The notes: a model not told the origin generated them from the letters alone. DNA of 64,000 nucleotides from an uncultured Bacteroidales bacterium (GCA_946999645.1 CAMQDS010000005.1:1-64000); one strand, 5' to 3'; counted from the stretch's first letter, positions 34,888 through 44,168 are shown. Program-made: numbers and translations.

Positions 34888-35226
34888 TTAAAATATATAT
34901 AAGTGTAAGAAGGAAATTTTTATCTCTTTTGTTATCTCTCTTGTCTTTTTTTTCTCTTTTTCTTTTTCAAAACAAGAAGACAAGGGAGCGAGAAAAGAAA
35001 GTACCAAAGAAAAGAGTAATTATATTATATAATATATATTATATATATTTTTTGATTATAGTATATATTAATATATATTCTTAGAAAATTAAGAATAAAA
35101 GTAATTAACTTCTTTCTTTGCTACTTTCTTTCTTCTTGGGGATTTGAATACGTCAAGAGGAGAAAAGAAGAAATAAAAATTAAAGCAAAAAAAGACCAAT
35201 CAATAAACTTTTTAAAAAATAAAAAA

Positions 35227-35382
35227 ATGAAGGCAACACTTTACTTAATCAGATTTCACAATTTAAAGAGAAAAACAATAATTGCTTTAAATCTTGAAAG
35301 TGCTTTAAAAGTATTAAACGAAGAGCAAAGAAAAGATATAAAATCAATAGGGAGTAGGCAATGTGAGATTTCAGAATATTGA
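35227..35382 (+). CDS. 51-residue small protein
   Basis: A short frame, ATG at 35,227: MKATLYLIRFHNLKRKTIIA, then LNLESALKVLNEEQRKDIKSIGSRQCEISEY. The alternation of a strand-like start and a helix (LESALKVLNEEQRKDI) is protein-like, and its stop lies exactly where the next promoter begins. The upstream region is purine-rich (AGAGGAGAAAAGAAG about 70 bases before). Function unknown. Confidence 0.5.
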   Translation: MKATLYLIRFHNLKRKTIIALNLESALKVLNEEQRKDIKSIGSRQCEISEY

Positions 35383-35421
35383 TAACATTTTTGTTTTTAA
35401 GAATACAAACCAATAAATTTG
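35383..35421 (+). promoter_or_regulatory. Main early/replication promoter with operator
   Basis: TTTTTG at 35,388-35,393, a 20-base spacer and TAAATTTG at 35,414-35,421 form the best Bacteroidetes-type promoter in the phage. The -33 element lies inside TAACATTTTTGTTT (35,383-35,396), which matches the operator dyad at 13 of the defined positions but one. It drives the rightward replication operon starting at 35,441. Confidence 0.7.
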
Positions 35422-35440
35422 GAAAATAATTAAAGAAAAT

Positions 35441-35986
35441 ATGTCAATGAATTTAGCAGAAATTAAAGAGATAGCGGATAGTCTTTATCAAGAAGAAGAT
35501 AAAGACACCACTGAAGTCCAGAAAGATGCTTTTGTTAAAGGTTATCTTGCAGGAATGGAGGCACATTTCAATAAAATAGGGGATGAGTTTTATTCTGAAC
35601 TTGCAAAAAAATTAATAAATCTTTTTCCTGCAGGACTTAAAGACAATAAATATCCTTGGAGAGGTTCAGAGCAACTAATTGTCAAAAGACTTAAGTTTCT
35701 ATGGAAAGAATACGACCTTGGAACAAAGTATTCCATATCCAACTGTTTATGTGCTGCAAGGAGATATATTTCTCAATTTGAAAATAATACTAAATATATG
35801 CAGACTTTAAAGTACTTTATCTTCAAACAGGAGAAAATAATTTCAAAGGATGGAAGTATAAGTTATTCTTATAAGTCTACATTACTAAACTACCTTGAGG
35901 AACAGAAGGAACTTGGATTAACTGATGCAGCAGAGGCTGCAATAAATGCAATTGATACCTGCCAGTGTATGGAGGAACTTGTATGA
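35441..35986 (+). CDS. First gene of the replication operon, unknown function
   Basis: A 181-residue helical protein (EIKEIADSLYQEEDKDTTEVQKDAFVKGYLAGME near the start; RRYISQFENNTKYMQTLKYFIFKQEKI later; GLTDAAEAAINAIDTCQCMEELV at the end). Its stop overlaps the helicase start as ATGA, so the pair is translationally coupled. A helicase loader or regulator would fit this place, but there is no AAA or HTH motif to prove it. The start at 35,441 lies 20 bases after the -7 box, a normal spacing. Confidence 0.62.
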   Translation: MSMNLAEIKEIADSLYQEEDKDTTEVQKDAFVKGYLAGMEAHFNKIGDEFYSELAKKLINLFPAGLKDNKYPWRGSEQLIVKRLKFLWKEYDLGTKYSISNCLCAARRYISQFENNTKYMQTLKYFIFKQEKIISKDGSISYSYKSTLLNYLEEQKELGLTDAAEAAINAIDTCQCMEELV

Positions 35987-37242
35987 TATACGGTACAAAC
36001 TCTTCCTCTCTTGGATTATCTGACAGTGAGTTTGATGATTATGCATATACAATCGAGAATACGGGTTCTGTTGATTCTGTTTTAAAGAACCTTAAAGAGA
36101 GGAAACAGAACATTTTGAATGGAGGGATAAATTGTATTCCTCTTCCATTTCAAAGATTTAGAATTGAGATACCAGGTATAGAGCAGGGTCAGTACATTCT
36201 TGTAACAGCAAATCAGAAAGTTGGAAAAACCAATTTTGCTGATTTTGTCTATGTATTTCATGCACTTGATTACGCTTATGAATATCCTGACAGGTGTTCT
36301 GTTCACATCATCTATGTTTCATTAGAGGAAGCAATACAAAAAGTTATAGAACGATATATGTCATATCTTTTGTATAAACTTGATGGAATACGTGTTTCAC
36401 CTACTGATTTACGTTCAACATCAAGAGATTATCCTATCTCTGATGATATACTCGATAAGTTTGAAACAGAGCCATATAAAAAACGATTAGAGTTTTTTGA
36501 GAAATGTGTACAGTTTGAAACTGAGAATACAAATCCTACAGGAATTTTAAGAGTATGTGAACAATATGCAAAGACTGTTGGGAAGTATAATACACATAAG
36601 ATAATTTCAAACGGTGTATCAAAGAATGAGATTGAGGTTTTTGATTCCTATGAGCAGAATGATAAGAATCATTACAAAATTCTTATTGTTGATCATATAG
36701 GACTTGTAGATAAAGAACAAGGCTTCCGAATAAAAGATGCAGTAGATAAGATGAGTGAGTATTGTGTAAAGTATCTACGAAACAGATATAATTACACTTG
36801 TGTTGCAATTCAGCAGCAGGCATCTGAGAGTGAGGGTCTTGAAGCAATCAAACAGAAGAAAATGATTCCTTCTTCAGCCACATTAGGAGATTCAAAATAT
36901 ACAGCAAGAGATGTTGACCTTGCACTTGGCTTATTTGATCCTTCTAAGTTTGGACTTTCATCCTGGCTTGGATATACAATACAGGATGACACAAATATGG
37001 GACTAAAGAATTTTGGAAGATTTCTTTATGTACTTGCCAATAGGAATGGAAATATGGGAGGAATATGTCCTCTTTTCTTTGACGGTGCTGTTTGCAACTT
37101 TGAGGAGTTACCAAAACCTGATGACATCTCTGGGCTTACTCAATATTATACAAGAGTTAAGGATATTAAATCTTATAGACAACAGCACAAGATGAATACT
37201 CTTATGCTGTTCACATTATTCAAGAAATTATTAAACAAGTAA
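35983..37242 (+). CDS. dnaB: DnaB-like replicative helicase
   Basis: A RecA-fold (superfamily 4) helicase of 419 residues from the ATG at 35,983. That start overlaps the upstream stop as ATGA and is preceded by GGAGGA at good distance; the frame extends six codons upstream, but this is less likely. Motifs: Walker A VTANQKVGKTNFADF (residues about 75-86), a catalytic Glu in HIIYVSLEEAI, Walker B KILIVDHIGLVD, and a later IQQQASESEG with the H4-type Gln. There is no DnaB N-terminal domain, so it is a short phage form. It unwinds DNA at the fork and would work with the primase at 40,569. A second ATPase gene follows after four bases. Confidence 0.85.
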   Translation: MIYGTNSSSLGLSDSEFDDYAYTIENTGSVDSVLKNLKERKQNILNGGINCIPLPFQRFRIEIPGIEQGQYILVTANQKVGKTNFADFVYVFHALDYAYEYPDRCSVHIIYVSLEEAIQKVIERYMSYLLYKLDGIRVSPTDLRSTSRDYPISDDILDKFETEPYKKRLEFFEKCVQFETENTNPTGILRVCEQYAKTVGKYNTHKIISNGVSKNEIEVFDSYEQNDKNHYKILIVDHIGLVDKEQGFRIKDAVDKMSEYCVKYLRNRYNYTCVAIQQQASESEGLEAIKQKKMIPSSATLGDSKYTARDVDLALGLFDPSKFGLSSWLGYTIQDDTNMGLKNFGRFLYVLANRNGNMGGICPLFFDGAVCNFEELPKPDDISGLTQYYTRVKDIKSYRQQHKMNTLMLFTLFKKLLNK

Positions 37243-37246
37243 TATC

Positions 37247-37921
37247 ATGGCAAAAACGATTTTAATTTGTGGAAAGACAGGTACTGGTAAAACAACGTCA
37301 ATACGTACCCTAAATCCGAAGGAAACAATTATACTTAAAGTAATAAACAGAACTCTTCCATTTAAGTATGCTGGAAATTATGGAAAGGAACTTGAAAATA
37401 TGTTCTTAACACCAACATATGAGAAAGTACTCACTGCACTTTCCTGGGCTGACAAACAGGAAAAAATAAAGAACATTATTATCACAGATGGGACTTACAT
37501 AATACGACAGGAATTTTTTGAGAAGGCAAATCAAGTAGGATACAATAAGTTTACTGATATGGCTATTCATATGCAGAAGATATTAAAAGCAATACAGAAT
37601 ATGCGTGAAGATATTAAAGTATTCTTAGAGTATCACGTAGATAGTAATATTACTGATAGTGGAGCGACTGAATATAAGCCAGCGACTGTTGGAAAACTAC
37701 TTGACACTCAGTATAATATTCTTGAGAATATAGACATTGTTCTTTTTGCTTCTCCAGAAATTAATGACAAAAATGTAACATTTGGTTTTTATACAAATAG
37801 AACTGTTGATAGATTAGGTGCTGAGATACCAGCCAAATCACCTATTGATATGTTTGATCAGTTGTTTATTCCAAACGATCTGTTATATGTATCAAAGAAA
37901 ATAGATGAATATTATGGATAG
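37247..37921 (+). CDS. AAA/RecA-like phage ATPase
   Basis: A 224-residue P-loop protein beginning MAKTILICGKTGTGKTTSIRTLN, with Walker A at residues 8-16. Walker B is NIIITDGTYIIRQEF (Asp in ITDG), and a later segment is KVFLEYHVDSNI. It resembles the single-domain 'nucleotide-binding' ATPases (AAA_24/RecA-like) widespread in phage replication operons. A job in recombination or helicase loading is inferred. It overlaps the SF2 helicase gene by 17 bases, so the two are coupled. Confidence 0.75.
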   Translation: MAKTILICGKTGTGKTTSIRTLNPKETIILKVINRTLPFKYAGNYGKELENMFLTPTYEKVLTALSWADKQEKIKNIIITDGTYIIRQEFFEKANQVGYNKFTDMAIHMQKILKAIQNMREDIKVFLEYHVDSNITDSGATEYKPATVGKLLDTQYNILENIDIVLFASPEINDKNVTFGFYTNRTVDRLGAEIPAKSPIDMFDQLFIPNDLLYVSKKIDEYYG

Positions 37922-39005
37922 AGAAATTTTACAAAATAAAGCTGTTTCCTCTCTTAAGAAATATAAACGACTTATGTGTCAATGGGCAACAGGAGTAGGA
38001 AAAAGTAACGTTGCACTAAAATTCTTAAGAGAGCATCCGAACATTAAATGTCTTATTGTTGTTCCTGAGCATAACAATATAGAGAATTGGAAACATGAAT
38101 TTCGCAAGTTCAATGTACAATATGATAATGTTAAGATTATCTGTTACGCATCTTTGCACAAGTATGCACATACATCATGGGGACTTCTTGTTTTTGATGA
38201 AGTACCCCACCTCAACTCTGAGAAACGTAAACAGATATGTAGTACAATAAAAAGTGAATATATACTTGCTTTTGGGGCAGTTCTTAATAACGAAGTAATA
38301 TATCTTCTTGAGTCATTGTATGGCAAGTTTGAGAAATCATATATTTCTATTGAGAAGGCAATAAAATCTTATATACTTCCAACACCAAGAATAAATATAT
38401 GTCATATCTCTCTTGATAACTTAGTAGAAAACTTCACATGGCATGGAAGAGTTCTTTCTGCTAAAGAAATGTACAATGTTATCAATGATGCTGTTTTAGA
38501 TGCAGTATCTATATATAACAATAAACCGTCTTTTCAAAATAAACGTAAGATGCTTAGACTTGGGATGAAAAGAAAACGGTTTCTTGGAAGTATTAAAGAG
38601 AATATTGTTAAAACAATATGTAACAAACTGAACAAAGATGGAAAACGATTTTTGTGTTTCTGCTCATCAGTAGAACAAGCCCATAGAATAGGTAACGACA
38701 ATGCATTTACATCAAAGACTGATAAATCTAAACATGTCCTTGAAAAGTTTAATTGCAAAGAAATTAATTCTATCTATGCCGTTGGGAAACTTATAGAGGG
38801 ACAGAATCTTGTTGATATTGAAGACGGTATTATAACACAACTTGGCAGCACTCCACGAATTACAATTCAGTCAATAGGAAGAATTATGAGGAGTGAAAAT
38901 CCTACAATTTGGATTCCAGTATTTGATAACACTAAAGATGATACTTTTATTCAAACTGTAACTTCCAGTATACCAAGCAAATACATATTACATTATAAAT
39001 TTTGA
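37905..39005 (+). CDS. Superfamily 2 DNA helicase
   Basis: A 366-residue SF2 helicase. Motif I is QWATGVGKSNVALKFL (near residue 27), motif II LLVFDEVPHL (DEVP, near residue 98), motif III-like AFGAVL, and motif VI TIQSIGRIMRSE near the end, with GKLIEGQNLVD before it as motif V. It is shorter than SNF2 proteins but has both RecA lobes. Crassvirales carry such a helicase in their replication gene set. Two starts are possible, 37,905 and 37,914; the second overlaps the upstream stop by only eight bases. Probable role: replication restart or branched-DNA handling. Confidence 0.85.
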   Translation: MNIMDREILQNKAVSSLKKYKRLMCQWATGVGKSNVALKFLREHPNIKCLIVVPEHNNIENWKHEFRKFNVQYDNVKIICYASLHKYAHTSWGLLVFDEVPHLNSEKRKQICSTIKSEYILAFGAVLNNEVIYLLESLYGKFEKSYISIEKAIKSYILPTPRINICHISLDNLVENFTWHGRVLSAKEMYNVINDAVLDAVSIYNNKPSFQNKRKMLRLGMKRKRFLGSIKENIVKTICNKLNKDGKRFLCFCSSVEQAHRIGNDNAFTSKTDKSKHVLEKFNCKEINSIYAVGKLIEGQNLVDIEDGIITQLGSTPRITIQSIGRIMRSENPTIWIPVFDNTKDDTFIQTVTSSIPSKYILHYKF

Positions 39006-39032
39006 TAAACTTACTTAATTATTATAACCAAT

Positions 39033-39575
39033 ATGATTACAGAAAATAAACAAATCACAAAGAATGTTGAATCAGTTATTAAGTCAGCACAGAAATTAAG
39101 AACTCTTGTTATGGAAGAAATAAAAACCATAGATGAGAAATATAGAATACTTGCAGAGAAAGAAAAGAAATCTTTGTTGCATTCGGCTGATGTACTTAAT
39201 GAACAAATAAAAAGTTTCTCACAGATATTCAAGTGTGATTACGATCCCTCTTCAGAACAAACAAGTGATGATGAAAATATTATCGATAATATATCAGACA
39301 CTGAAGTTCTTAAAGACAAATCTGTTGAAAATAATAACCAAAAAGAAGAGGATACAAAGGTAGAAGATAAATTGGTTGATACTATTTTCAAAGAGAATAA
39401 TACATTAGATGAGGACTCTTCTGACTCTTCTGAATTAGAAAACCCAGAGGAGCAAGAAGAGGAACTTGACGATGTTTTTCCAGATGAAGAAAATAAGGAA
39501 GACAAAACAGATTCTACTTCAGAAGATACAACTGAAGAAGATGAATGGGCTGATATTCCTGAAGATTGGAATTAG
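39033..39575 (+). CDS. Acidic coiled-coil protein
   Basis: A 180-residue protein. Residues 1-65 form an amphipathic helix run (VESVIKSAQKLRTLVMEEIKTIDEKY). From residue 70 on it is almost entirely Asp, Glu, Ser, Thr and Asn. The end is EWADIPEDWN, a Trp-containing acidic tip. The acidic tail could mimic DNA or bind replication proteins; the position between the helicase and the SSB-like gene supports a replication accessory role. No known domain is seen, so the function is open. Confidence 0.6.
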   Translation: MITENKQITKNVESVIKSAQKLRTLVMEEIKTIDEKYRILAEKEKKSLLHSADVLNEQIKSFSQIFKCDYDPSSEQTSDDENIIDNISDTEVLKDKSVENNNQKEEDTKVEDKLVDTIFKENNTLDEDSSDSSELENPEEQEEELDDVFPDEENKEDKTDSTSEDTTEEDEWADIPEDWN

Positions 39576-39645
39576 TAGGTGTAGAAAACATATTTGAAAT
39601 ACATTATTAATAACATATTTACAAACAATTTAATTTTATTATACT

Positions 39646-40569
39646 ATGATAGAGAATGTAAACGCAAGTAAAAATCCAGGTGAATTTACACAATTACCTC
39701 GTTATATAGGAGTCGCATCAGTAAACATTTTAGCAATCAATCCAGATAATGCTAAATTACGCAAATATGGTTTTAATATCTCAGATGGAAGCGATGAGCC
39801 GAATTATATTGTGACATATACACAGCCAGACGGTACAAAGAAACAGATGACAAAAATACGTTTTCTTGTACAGATACAGGACATTGAAAGTAAACCAATA
39901 ATTTATCTTGATTATTTATGTAGCAACAAAATAGTAACAAACAGAGATAACACGAAAGGAAAGATTATTGATACTTATGGAAGATGTGCTTGGGCTACTA
40001 AGGATGAGATAAAAGGTAAGCAGATACCAACTTATGCAGATGGTAAAGCAGCAAATATCGGTACACCTTATTCGTTGTGTCACCAGGGAGAAGAGGAAAT
40101 TATTACTTTTCTTTTCAAGTATCTTAACATTACTCCATTTCAAATCTTTAATAGGGCAACAGGTAAATATGAAAACAGCAAGAATCCAGGCAAATTAACA
40201 ATAGATAATTGGGAAGCCTTGTGCAATGGTAATATTAAAGAACTTGCACAGTATGTTGCTTTGCAACCTGAAAATAGAGTAAAGGTAATTCTTGGTGTAA
40301 ATACCACTGAAAACAATAGAAGTTATCAGACATTTATTCCAGAGGGTTACATAGGAAATGGAGCATTACCTGATAGAACGACAGGAGAGTACAACAATGC
40401 AAATAAATTAATTGAAAGATTTATGAGTATGCGTGATTCAAACAAGTACAGTTTTAGTGCCAAACCTGTTTGTGAGTGGAAAGTTACTCCTTCAAATGTT
40501 GATGCTACAATAGATACATCTTTTAGTGATGAGTACTTCAAAACAGAAACTGATGACTTACCATTCTAA
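39646..40569 (+). CDS. ssb: Single-stranded-DNA-binding protein (SSB-like)
   Basis: A 307-residue protein that ends in ...KTETDDLPF, very close to the DDDIPF tip used by SSB proteins to recruit replication partners. The rest is strand-rich with NYIVTYTQPDGTKKQMTKIRFLVQIQD and KVILGVNTTENNRSYQTFIPEG, as expected for an OB-fold core with inserts, somewhat like T4 gp32-type proteins. It lies between the helicase genes and the primase, and its stop overlaps the primase start by one base. The family itself is not certain, but the tail and context make an SSB role likely. Confidence 0.7.
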   Translation: MIENVNASKNPGEFTQLPRYIGVASVNILAINPDNAKLRKYGFNISDGSDEPNYIVTYTQPDGTKKQMTKIRFLVQIQDIESKPIIYLDYLCSNKIVTNRDNTKGKIIDTYGRCAWATKDEIKGKQIPTYADGKAANIGTPYSLCHQGEEEIITFLFKYLNITPFQIFNRATGKYENSKNPGKLTIDNWEALCNGNIKELAQYVALQPENRVKVILGVNTTENNRSYQTFIPEGYIGNGALPDRTTGEYNNANKLIERFMSMRDSNKYSFSAKPVCEWKVTPSNVDATIDTSFSDEYFKTETDDLPF

Positions 40570-41597
40570 TGATTTTACAGACCAATAAAACACTTATTCC
40601 AATACATCGTTCAGATGTACCTTTAACAGACTCAGATATAATCAAACGCTATATTGGGATAAGTAAATTTCCTTGTACAATAATATCACCGCTAAGAGAT
40701 GATGATGACCACCCCTCTTTTTCATTTTTTGAGAGAGGTGGTCATATTTATTGGAAAGACTTTGGAACAGGCAATGGTGGAACAACAATAGAGCTGTTAC
40801 AAAAACTATGGTATTCAACCTATACTGAAACGTTGTTGAAACTCAAGATGGATATTGCTACATCAACACTGCCAAAGACTAATCTATTAAGATTATATAA
40901 AGGCACAATACATCTTGTAAGTGGTTCAACAATAAAAGTACAAATACGAAAGTGGCGAGATTGGGACATTGAATTTTGGAACTCTTATGGTATAACAAAA
41001 GAGTTTGCAACATGGTGTAAAGTCTATCCAATTTCACATTGTTTCTTTACAAGGAAGATAAATAATAAAGAAGAAACAATTACAGTACCAATGGATAAAT
41101 ATGCCTATGCATACTTTGAGTGGAAAGATGGGAATGAAACTATAAAAGTCTATCAGCCTTTCTCCACAAGAATGAAGTGGCTATCAAAGCACGATTCATC
41201 CGTATGGGATTTGTGGAAACAGGTATTTCTCTTTGCAGAAAATAAATCAAATGATGAAGTAATAATTACGTCATCAAGAAAAGATGCAATGTGTCTATGG
41301 TGTAATCTTGGAGTACCTGCCTTATCAATGCAGGGAGAAGGTTATCTTCCAAAACCACAAGTGATGCAGCAGATTTTTAACAAGTTTAAATATGTATACT
41401 TATGGTATGACAATGATTTCAAACATATAGGTAATAATCCAGGACAAGATAATGCAATGAAACTAATTGCTATGTATCCAAAACTTTATAATATATGTAT
41501 TCCCACTGAACTTCAGTGTAAAGATCCAAGTGACCTTGTAAAGAATTTAGGAAAACAAGAATTAATTAAATTATGGAATTTGAAAAAGCATGCATGA
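40569..41597 (+). CDS. dnaG: DnaG-type primase
   Basis: A 342-residue primase. Its N-terminal 'tiISPLRDDDDHPSFSFFERGGHIYWKDFGTGNGGTTIELLQKL' is the CHC2-like entry domain in its zinc-less phage form: no Cys/His knuckle is seen, though the P-R-D..PSF...W.DF..G.GG layout is clear. The Toprim part has EVIITSSRKDAMCLWCNLG (Glu replaced by a Glu-Val-Ile strand start) and VYLWYDNDFKHIGNNPGQDNA, giving the D-x-D metal site. It makes RNA primers for the family A polymerase together with the DnaB-like helicase. The last 25 bases overlap the metallopeptidase-VWA gene. Confidence 0.85.
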   Translation: MILQTNKTLIPIHRSDVPLTDSDIIKRYIGISKFPCTIISPLRDDDDHPSFSFFERGGHIYWKDFGTGNGGTTIELLQKLWYSTYTETLLKLKMDIATSTLPKTNLLRLYKGTIHLVSGSTIKVQIRKWRDWDIEFWNSYGITKEFATWCKVYPISHCFFTRKINNKEETITVPMDKYAYAYFEWKDGNETIKVYQPFSTRMKWLSKHDSSVWDLWKQVFLFAENKSNDEVIITSSRKDAMCLWCNLGVPALSMQGEGYLPKPQVMQQIFNKFKYVYLWYDNDFKHIGNNPGQDNAMKLIAMYPKLYNICIPTELQCKDPSDLVKNLGKQELIKLWNLKKHA

Positions 41598-42850
41598 TAT
41601 TCTCAATAAACTCACCATTTTATGGTATGATACTCTCATCTCTTACTAAAATACCATCCAAAAAAGTAGACACACTTGGTGTAGGTAGGAGTGGAAATGT
41701 GTTTAAATTATACTATAATCCAGAGTTTGTTAGTAAGTTAAGTACTGAATCATTGTTTGAGGTTCTCAAGCATGAAACACTACATATAGCATTTAACCAT
41801 TTCACCATTTTTGGAAATGAATCAGTAACTCCTGAAGAACAAAAGTTAAGGAATATTGCTGCGGATATGGAGGTAAACAGTTATATAAATACTTTTATTC
41901 TTAAGCAGGAAAATATCCCTGCTGTTACTGCATCAATGTACAATTGGGATAATTGTCTTGGGGCAAGAGAGTACTATTCAAGATTACTTAATAAATTACA
42001 AGAAGAAAAAGAGGAAGAGAAAGAAAAAGGAGAAGAAGGAGGAGAGAGAGAAGAGGAAGAGGAAAATAACAAAGAAAATAACAATAATCAACAAAAAGAT
42101 GAAACAGGTAATAGTGGTAAAGTGCTGGAGCAATTAAAGGAGAACGGTATAGACAGCCATGATGAATGGGATCAATGCAGTACAGAAGTAGAGGAGGAGA
42201 TGTTAAACCAAAGTATTGACGACATCTTGCTTGCCGCAGAAGAGGAAGTAGCAAAAAGTAATGATAAAATTCCTCTTAAAATATTAAAAAAGATAGAGGT
42301 GTTAAAGGAGAGAAGAAAAGTAAAACCAGTTGCTGACTGGAAAAGGTATTGTAGAAGACATCTTGGTAATGAATTTACAACAATAATACGAAAATCAAAG
42401 AAACGTGAATCTAAAAGATTTCCAGGTTCGCCAGGTAATAGAAAGCAACATAAATCAAATATACTTGTAGCCATTGATACTTCAGGTTCAATAAATATGC
42501 CTGATTATATAGAGTTCTTTAATCAAATAAATACATTAAAGAGTAAAGCAAATTTTGATGTTATTGAATGTGATGATGAAATAAGATATAAGTATAAATA
42601 TAATGGGGAGTTAAGAACAAATGTAGTTGGTGGTGGAGGTACAAGTTTTTCTCCAGTAGTTGATTACTTTATTGTCAATAGGCGAAGTTATGACGCTCTT
42701 GTTTATTTTACCGATGGTTGTGCTGAAATACCTCACAATACACCGAAGAATACCTTATGGGTAATTTCCTCAGACGGAGATACTAATTTAGAACGTTACA
42801 GGGTAAATGGTGCTTCTGTTGTTTTCATTAAAAAACAAAAAATTAATTAA
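41573..42850 (+). CDS. Metallopeptidase-like / VWA protein (DUF2201 type)
   Basis: A 425-residue, two-domain protein. Residues 1-130 carry a zincin motif KHETLHIAFNHF (HExxHxxFxH), with a downstream AADMEVNSYI (a third metal-ligand candidate), as in the DUF2201 N-terminal domain. A very acidic linker (residues 140-190, mostly Glu, Lys, Asn) follows. Residues 290-425 form a VWA domain with MIDAS residues AIDTSGSIN (DxSxS), GGTSFS and YFTDG. The start at 41,573 is kept because FEKACMIFSINSPFYG matches the family start, although ATGA at 41,594 is possible. It lies 15 bases before a MoxR-type ATPase, the usual partner. Confidence 0.85.
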   Translation: MEFEKACMIFSINSPFYGMILSSLTKIPSKKVDTLGVGRSGNVFKLYYNPEFVSKLSTESLFEVLKHETLHIAFNHFTIFGNESVTPEEQKLRNIAADMEVNSYINTFILKQENIPAVTASMYNWDNCLGAREYYSRLLNKLQEEKEEEKEKGEEGGEREEEEENNKENNNNQQKDETGNSGKVLEQLKENGIDSHDEWDQCSTEVEEEMLNQSIDDILLAAEEEVAKSNDKIPLKILKKIEVLKERRKVKPVADWKRYCRRHLGNEFTTIIRKSKKRESKRFPGSPGNRKQHKSNILVAIDTSGSINMPDYIEFFNQINTLKSKANFDVIECDDEIRYKYKYNGELRTNVVGGGGTSFSPVVDYFIVNRRSYDALVYFTDGCAEIPHNTPKNTLWVISSDGDTNLERYRVNGASVVFIKKQKIN

Positions 42851-42865
42851 TCAATATTTTATATT

Positions 42866-44137
42866 ATGACAAATACAATTTCAATCGGAGATGCAAAGGC
42901 TCTCATCAATTATACAATAGATAATAATAATAAATTACAAGCAAATGGAAAGATGCCTATAGCAATAAGTCTGGAAGCAAGTGCAGGCATAGGAAAGACA
43001 TCTTTATTACAACAGATTGCACAAGAGAGAGGAATGACTTTTGCAAAAATCTCTCTGCATGAGATGGATGAGCCAGGTGACTTAATCGGATTCCCTATAA
43101 AAGAATTTGAGTGTCAGGTATATAAACGATACAAAGATAATACAGGGGAAACAAAGGTAAAAATACTTCCTAATACAATCTGGTTTAATGAACAGCAGTT
43201 AAATAATCTTGGTAGTAATACAAAAGTCGTACAAACTGGAAAAACTCGAATGGGTTATGCTATTCCATCTTGGATTCCTGATTACAATGAGAATGGAACT
43301 CTTGTTGTTCTTGATGATTATGTAAGAGCCAATCCTCAGCTTCTTCAATCGTGTATGGAGTTAATACTTACTCAGAAATATACATCATGGTCACTTCCCA
43401 AAAAGACAACTATTTGTCTTACTAATAATCCTGATGATGGAAATAGTAATGTAAACTCTTTGGATGAAGCCCAGCGAACACGATTTATGAATTTCACATT
43501 AACTTTCTCCATTGATGCTTGGGCAAAATGGGCGGAGGAGAATGATATAGATGGAAGATGTATCAATTTTGTTCTCTCTTACTATAATGAATTATTTAAT
43601 GCAGATGCAGAAGGAAACAGAATATGTAATCCTCGTTCATTTACAATGTTTACAAATATGATTTCTGGTATTAAAGATTGGGATTTACCAGAAAATCTCA
43701 ACTTTATTTCAATGATGGCAAAAGGATGTTTTAGTAATGATGATGGAAAGTTCTCTACAATGTTTACATCATTTTTGAGAAACAAAATGCACCTGATTAT
43801 TCAACCAAAAGAAATATTGTTTGGTGACTGGGATACAGTAAAGAAAGTCCTTGAAGAAACTATGTATGATTCTGATGGTTCTTTTCGTGCAGATATATCA
43901 TCTTTACTTGAAAGACGTTTTGCCAATTACGCATTAGCATGGCTAAAAACAAGTGACTCCCCTGTATCAAAACTTATTAAACGAATTGTTGACTTCATAG
44001 ATAACAAGGAAAAAGGCGGTAAAGTTCTATTTACAAAAGACTTATTCTATCATATGATCAAAACAATTACGTCCGAAAATAAAGCGAAAACAAACAAACT
44101 TCTTACAGATGCAAAAATAGCAGCAATATTATTATAA
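42866..44137 (+). CDS. MoxR-type AAA+ ATPase
   Basis: A 423-residue AAA+ protein. Walker A is LEASAGIGKTSLLQQ (near residue 45), Walker B is TLVVLDDYVRANPQLLQSCMELI (near residue 150, the MoxR/dynein-like insert context), sensor 1 is TICLTNNPDD and a candidate arginine finger is EAQRTRFMN. The MoxR group works with VWA-domain partners to remodel or activate protein complexes, as in RavA-ViaA. The preceding gene encodes exactly such a VWA protein with a zinc-peptidase-like domain. It closes the first replication sub-operon; the promoter at 44,169 follows after a 31-base gap. Confidence 0.85.
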   Translation: MTNTISIGDAKALINYTIDNNNKLQANGKMPIAISLEASAGIGKTSLLQQIAQERGMTFAKISLHEMDEPGDLIGFPIKEFECQVYKRYKDNTGETKVKILPNTIWFNEQQLNNLGSNTKVVQTGKTRMGYAIPSWIPDYNENGTLVVLDDYVRANPQLLQSCMELILTQKYTSWSLPKKTTICLTNNPDDGNSNVNSLDEAQRTRFMNFTLTFSIDAWAKWAEENDIDGRCINFVLSYYNELFNADAEGNRICNPRSFTMFTNMISGIKDWDLPENLNFISMMAKGCFSNDDGKFSTMFTSFLRNKMHLIIQPKEILFGDWDTVKKVLEETMYDSDGSFRADISSLLERRFANYALAWLKTSDSPVSKLIKRIVDFIDNKEKGGKVLFTKDLFYHMIKTITSENKAKTNKLLTDAKIAAILL

Positions 44138-44168
44138 TAAATACAGTTATAAAATATTAGTTATTTCT

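Noticed and set aside
34542..35084. Two frames of 84 and 82 codons in the control region
   Set aside because: One overlaps the 50-codon gene in another frame and crosses the inverted-repeat element; the other is low-complexity AT-rich sequence.
41988..42474. Leftward Leu-rich frames opposite the VWA gene
   Set aside because: They are the complement of the Glu/Lys-rich linker and conserved VWA codons.
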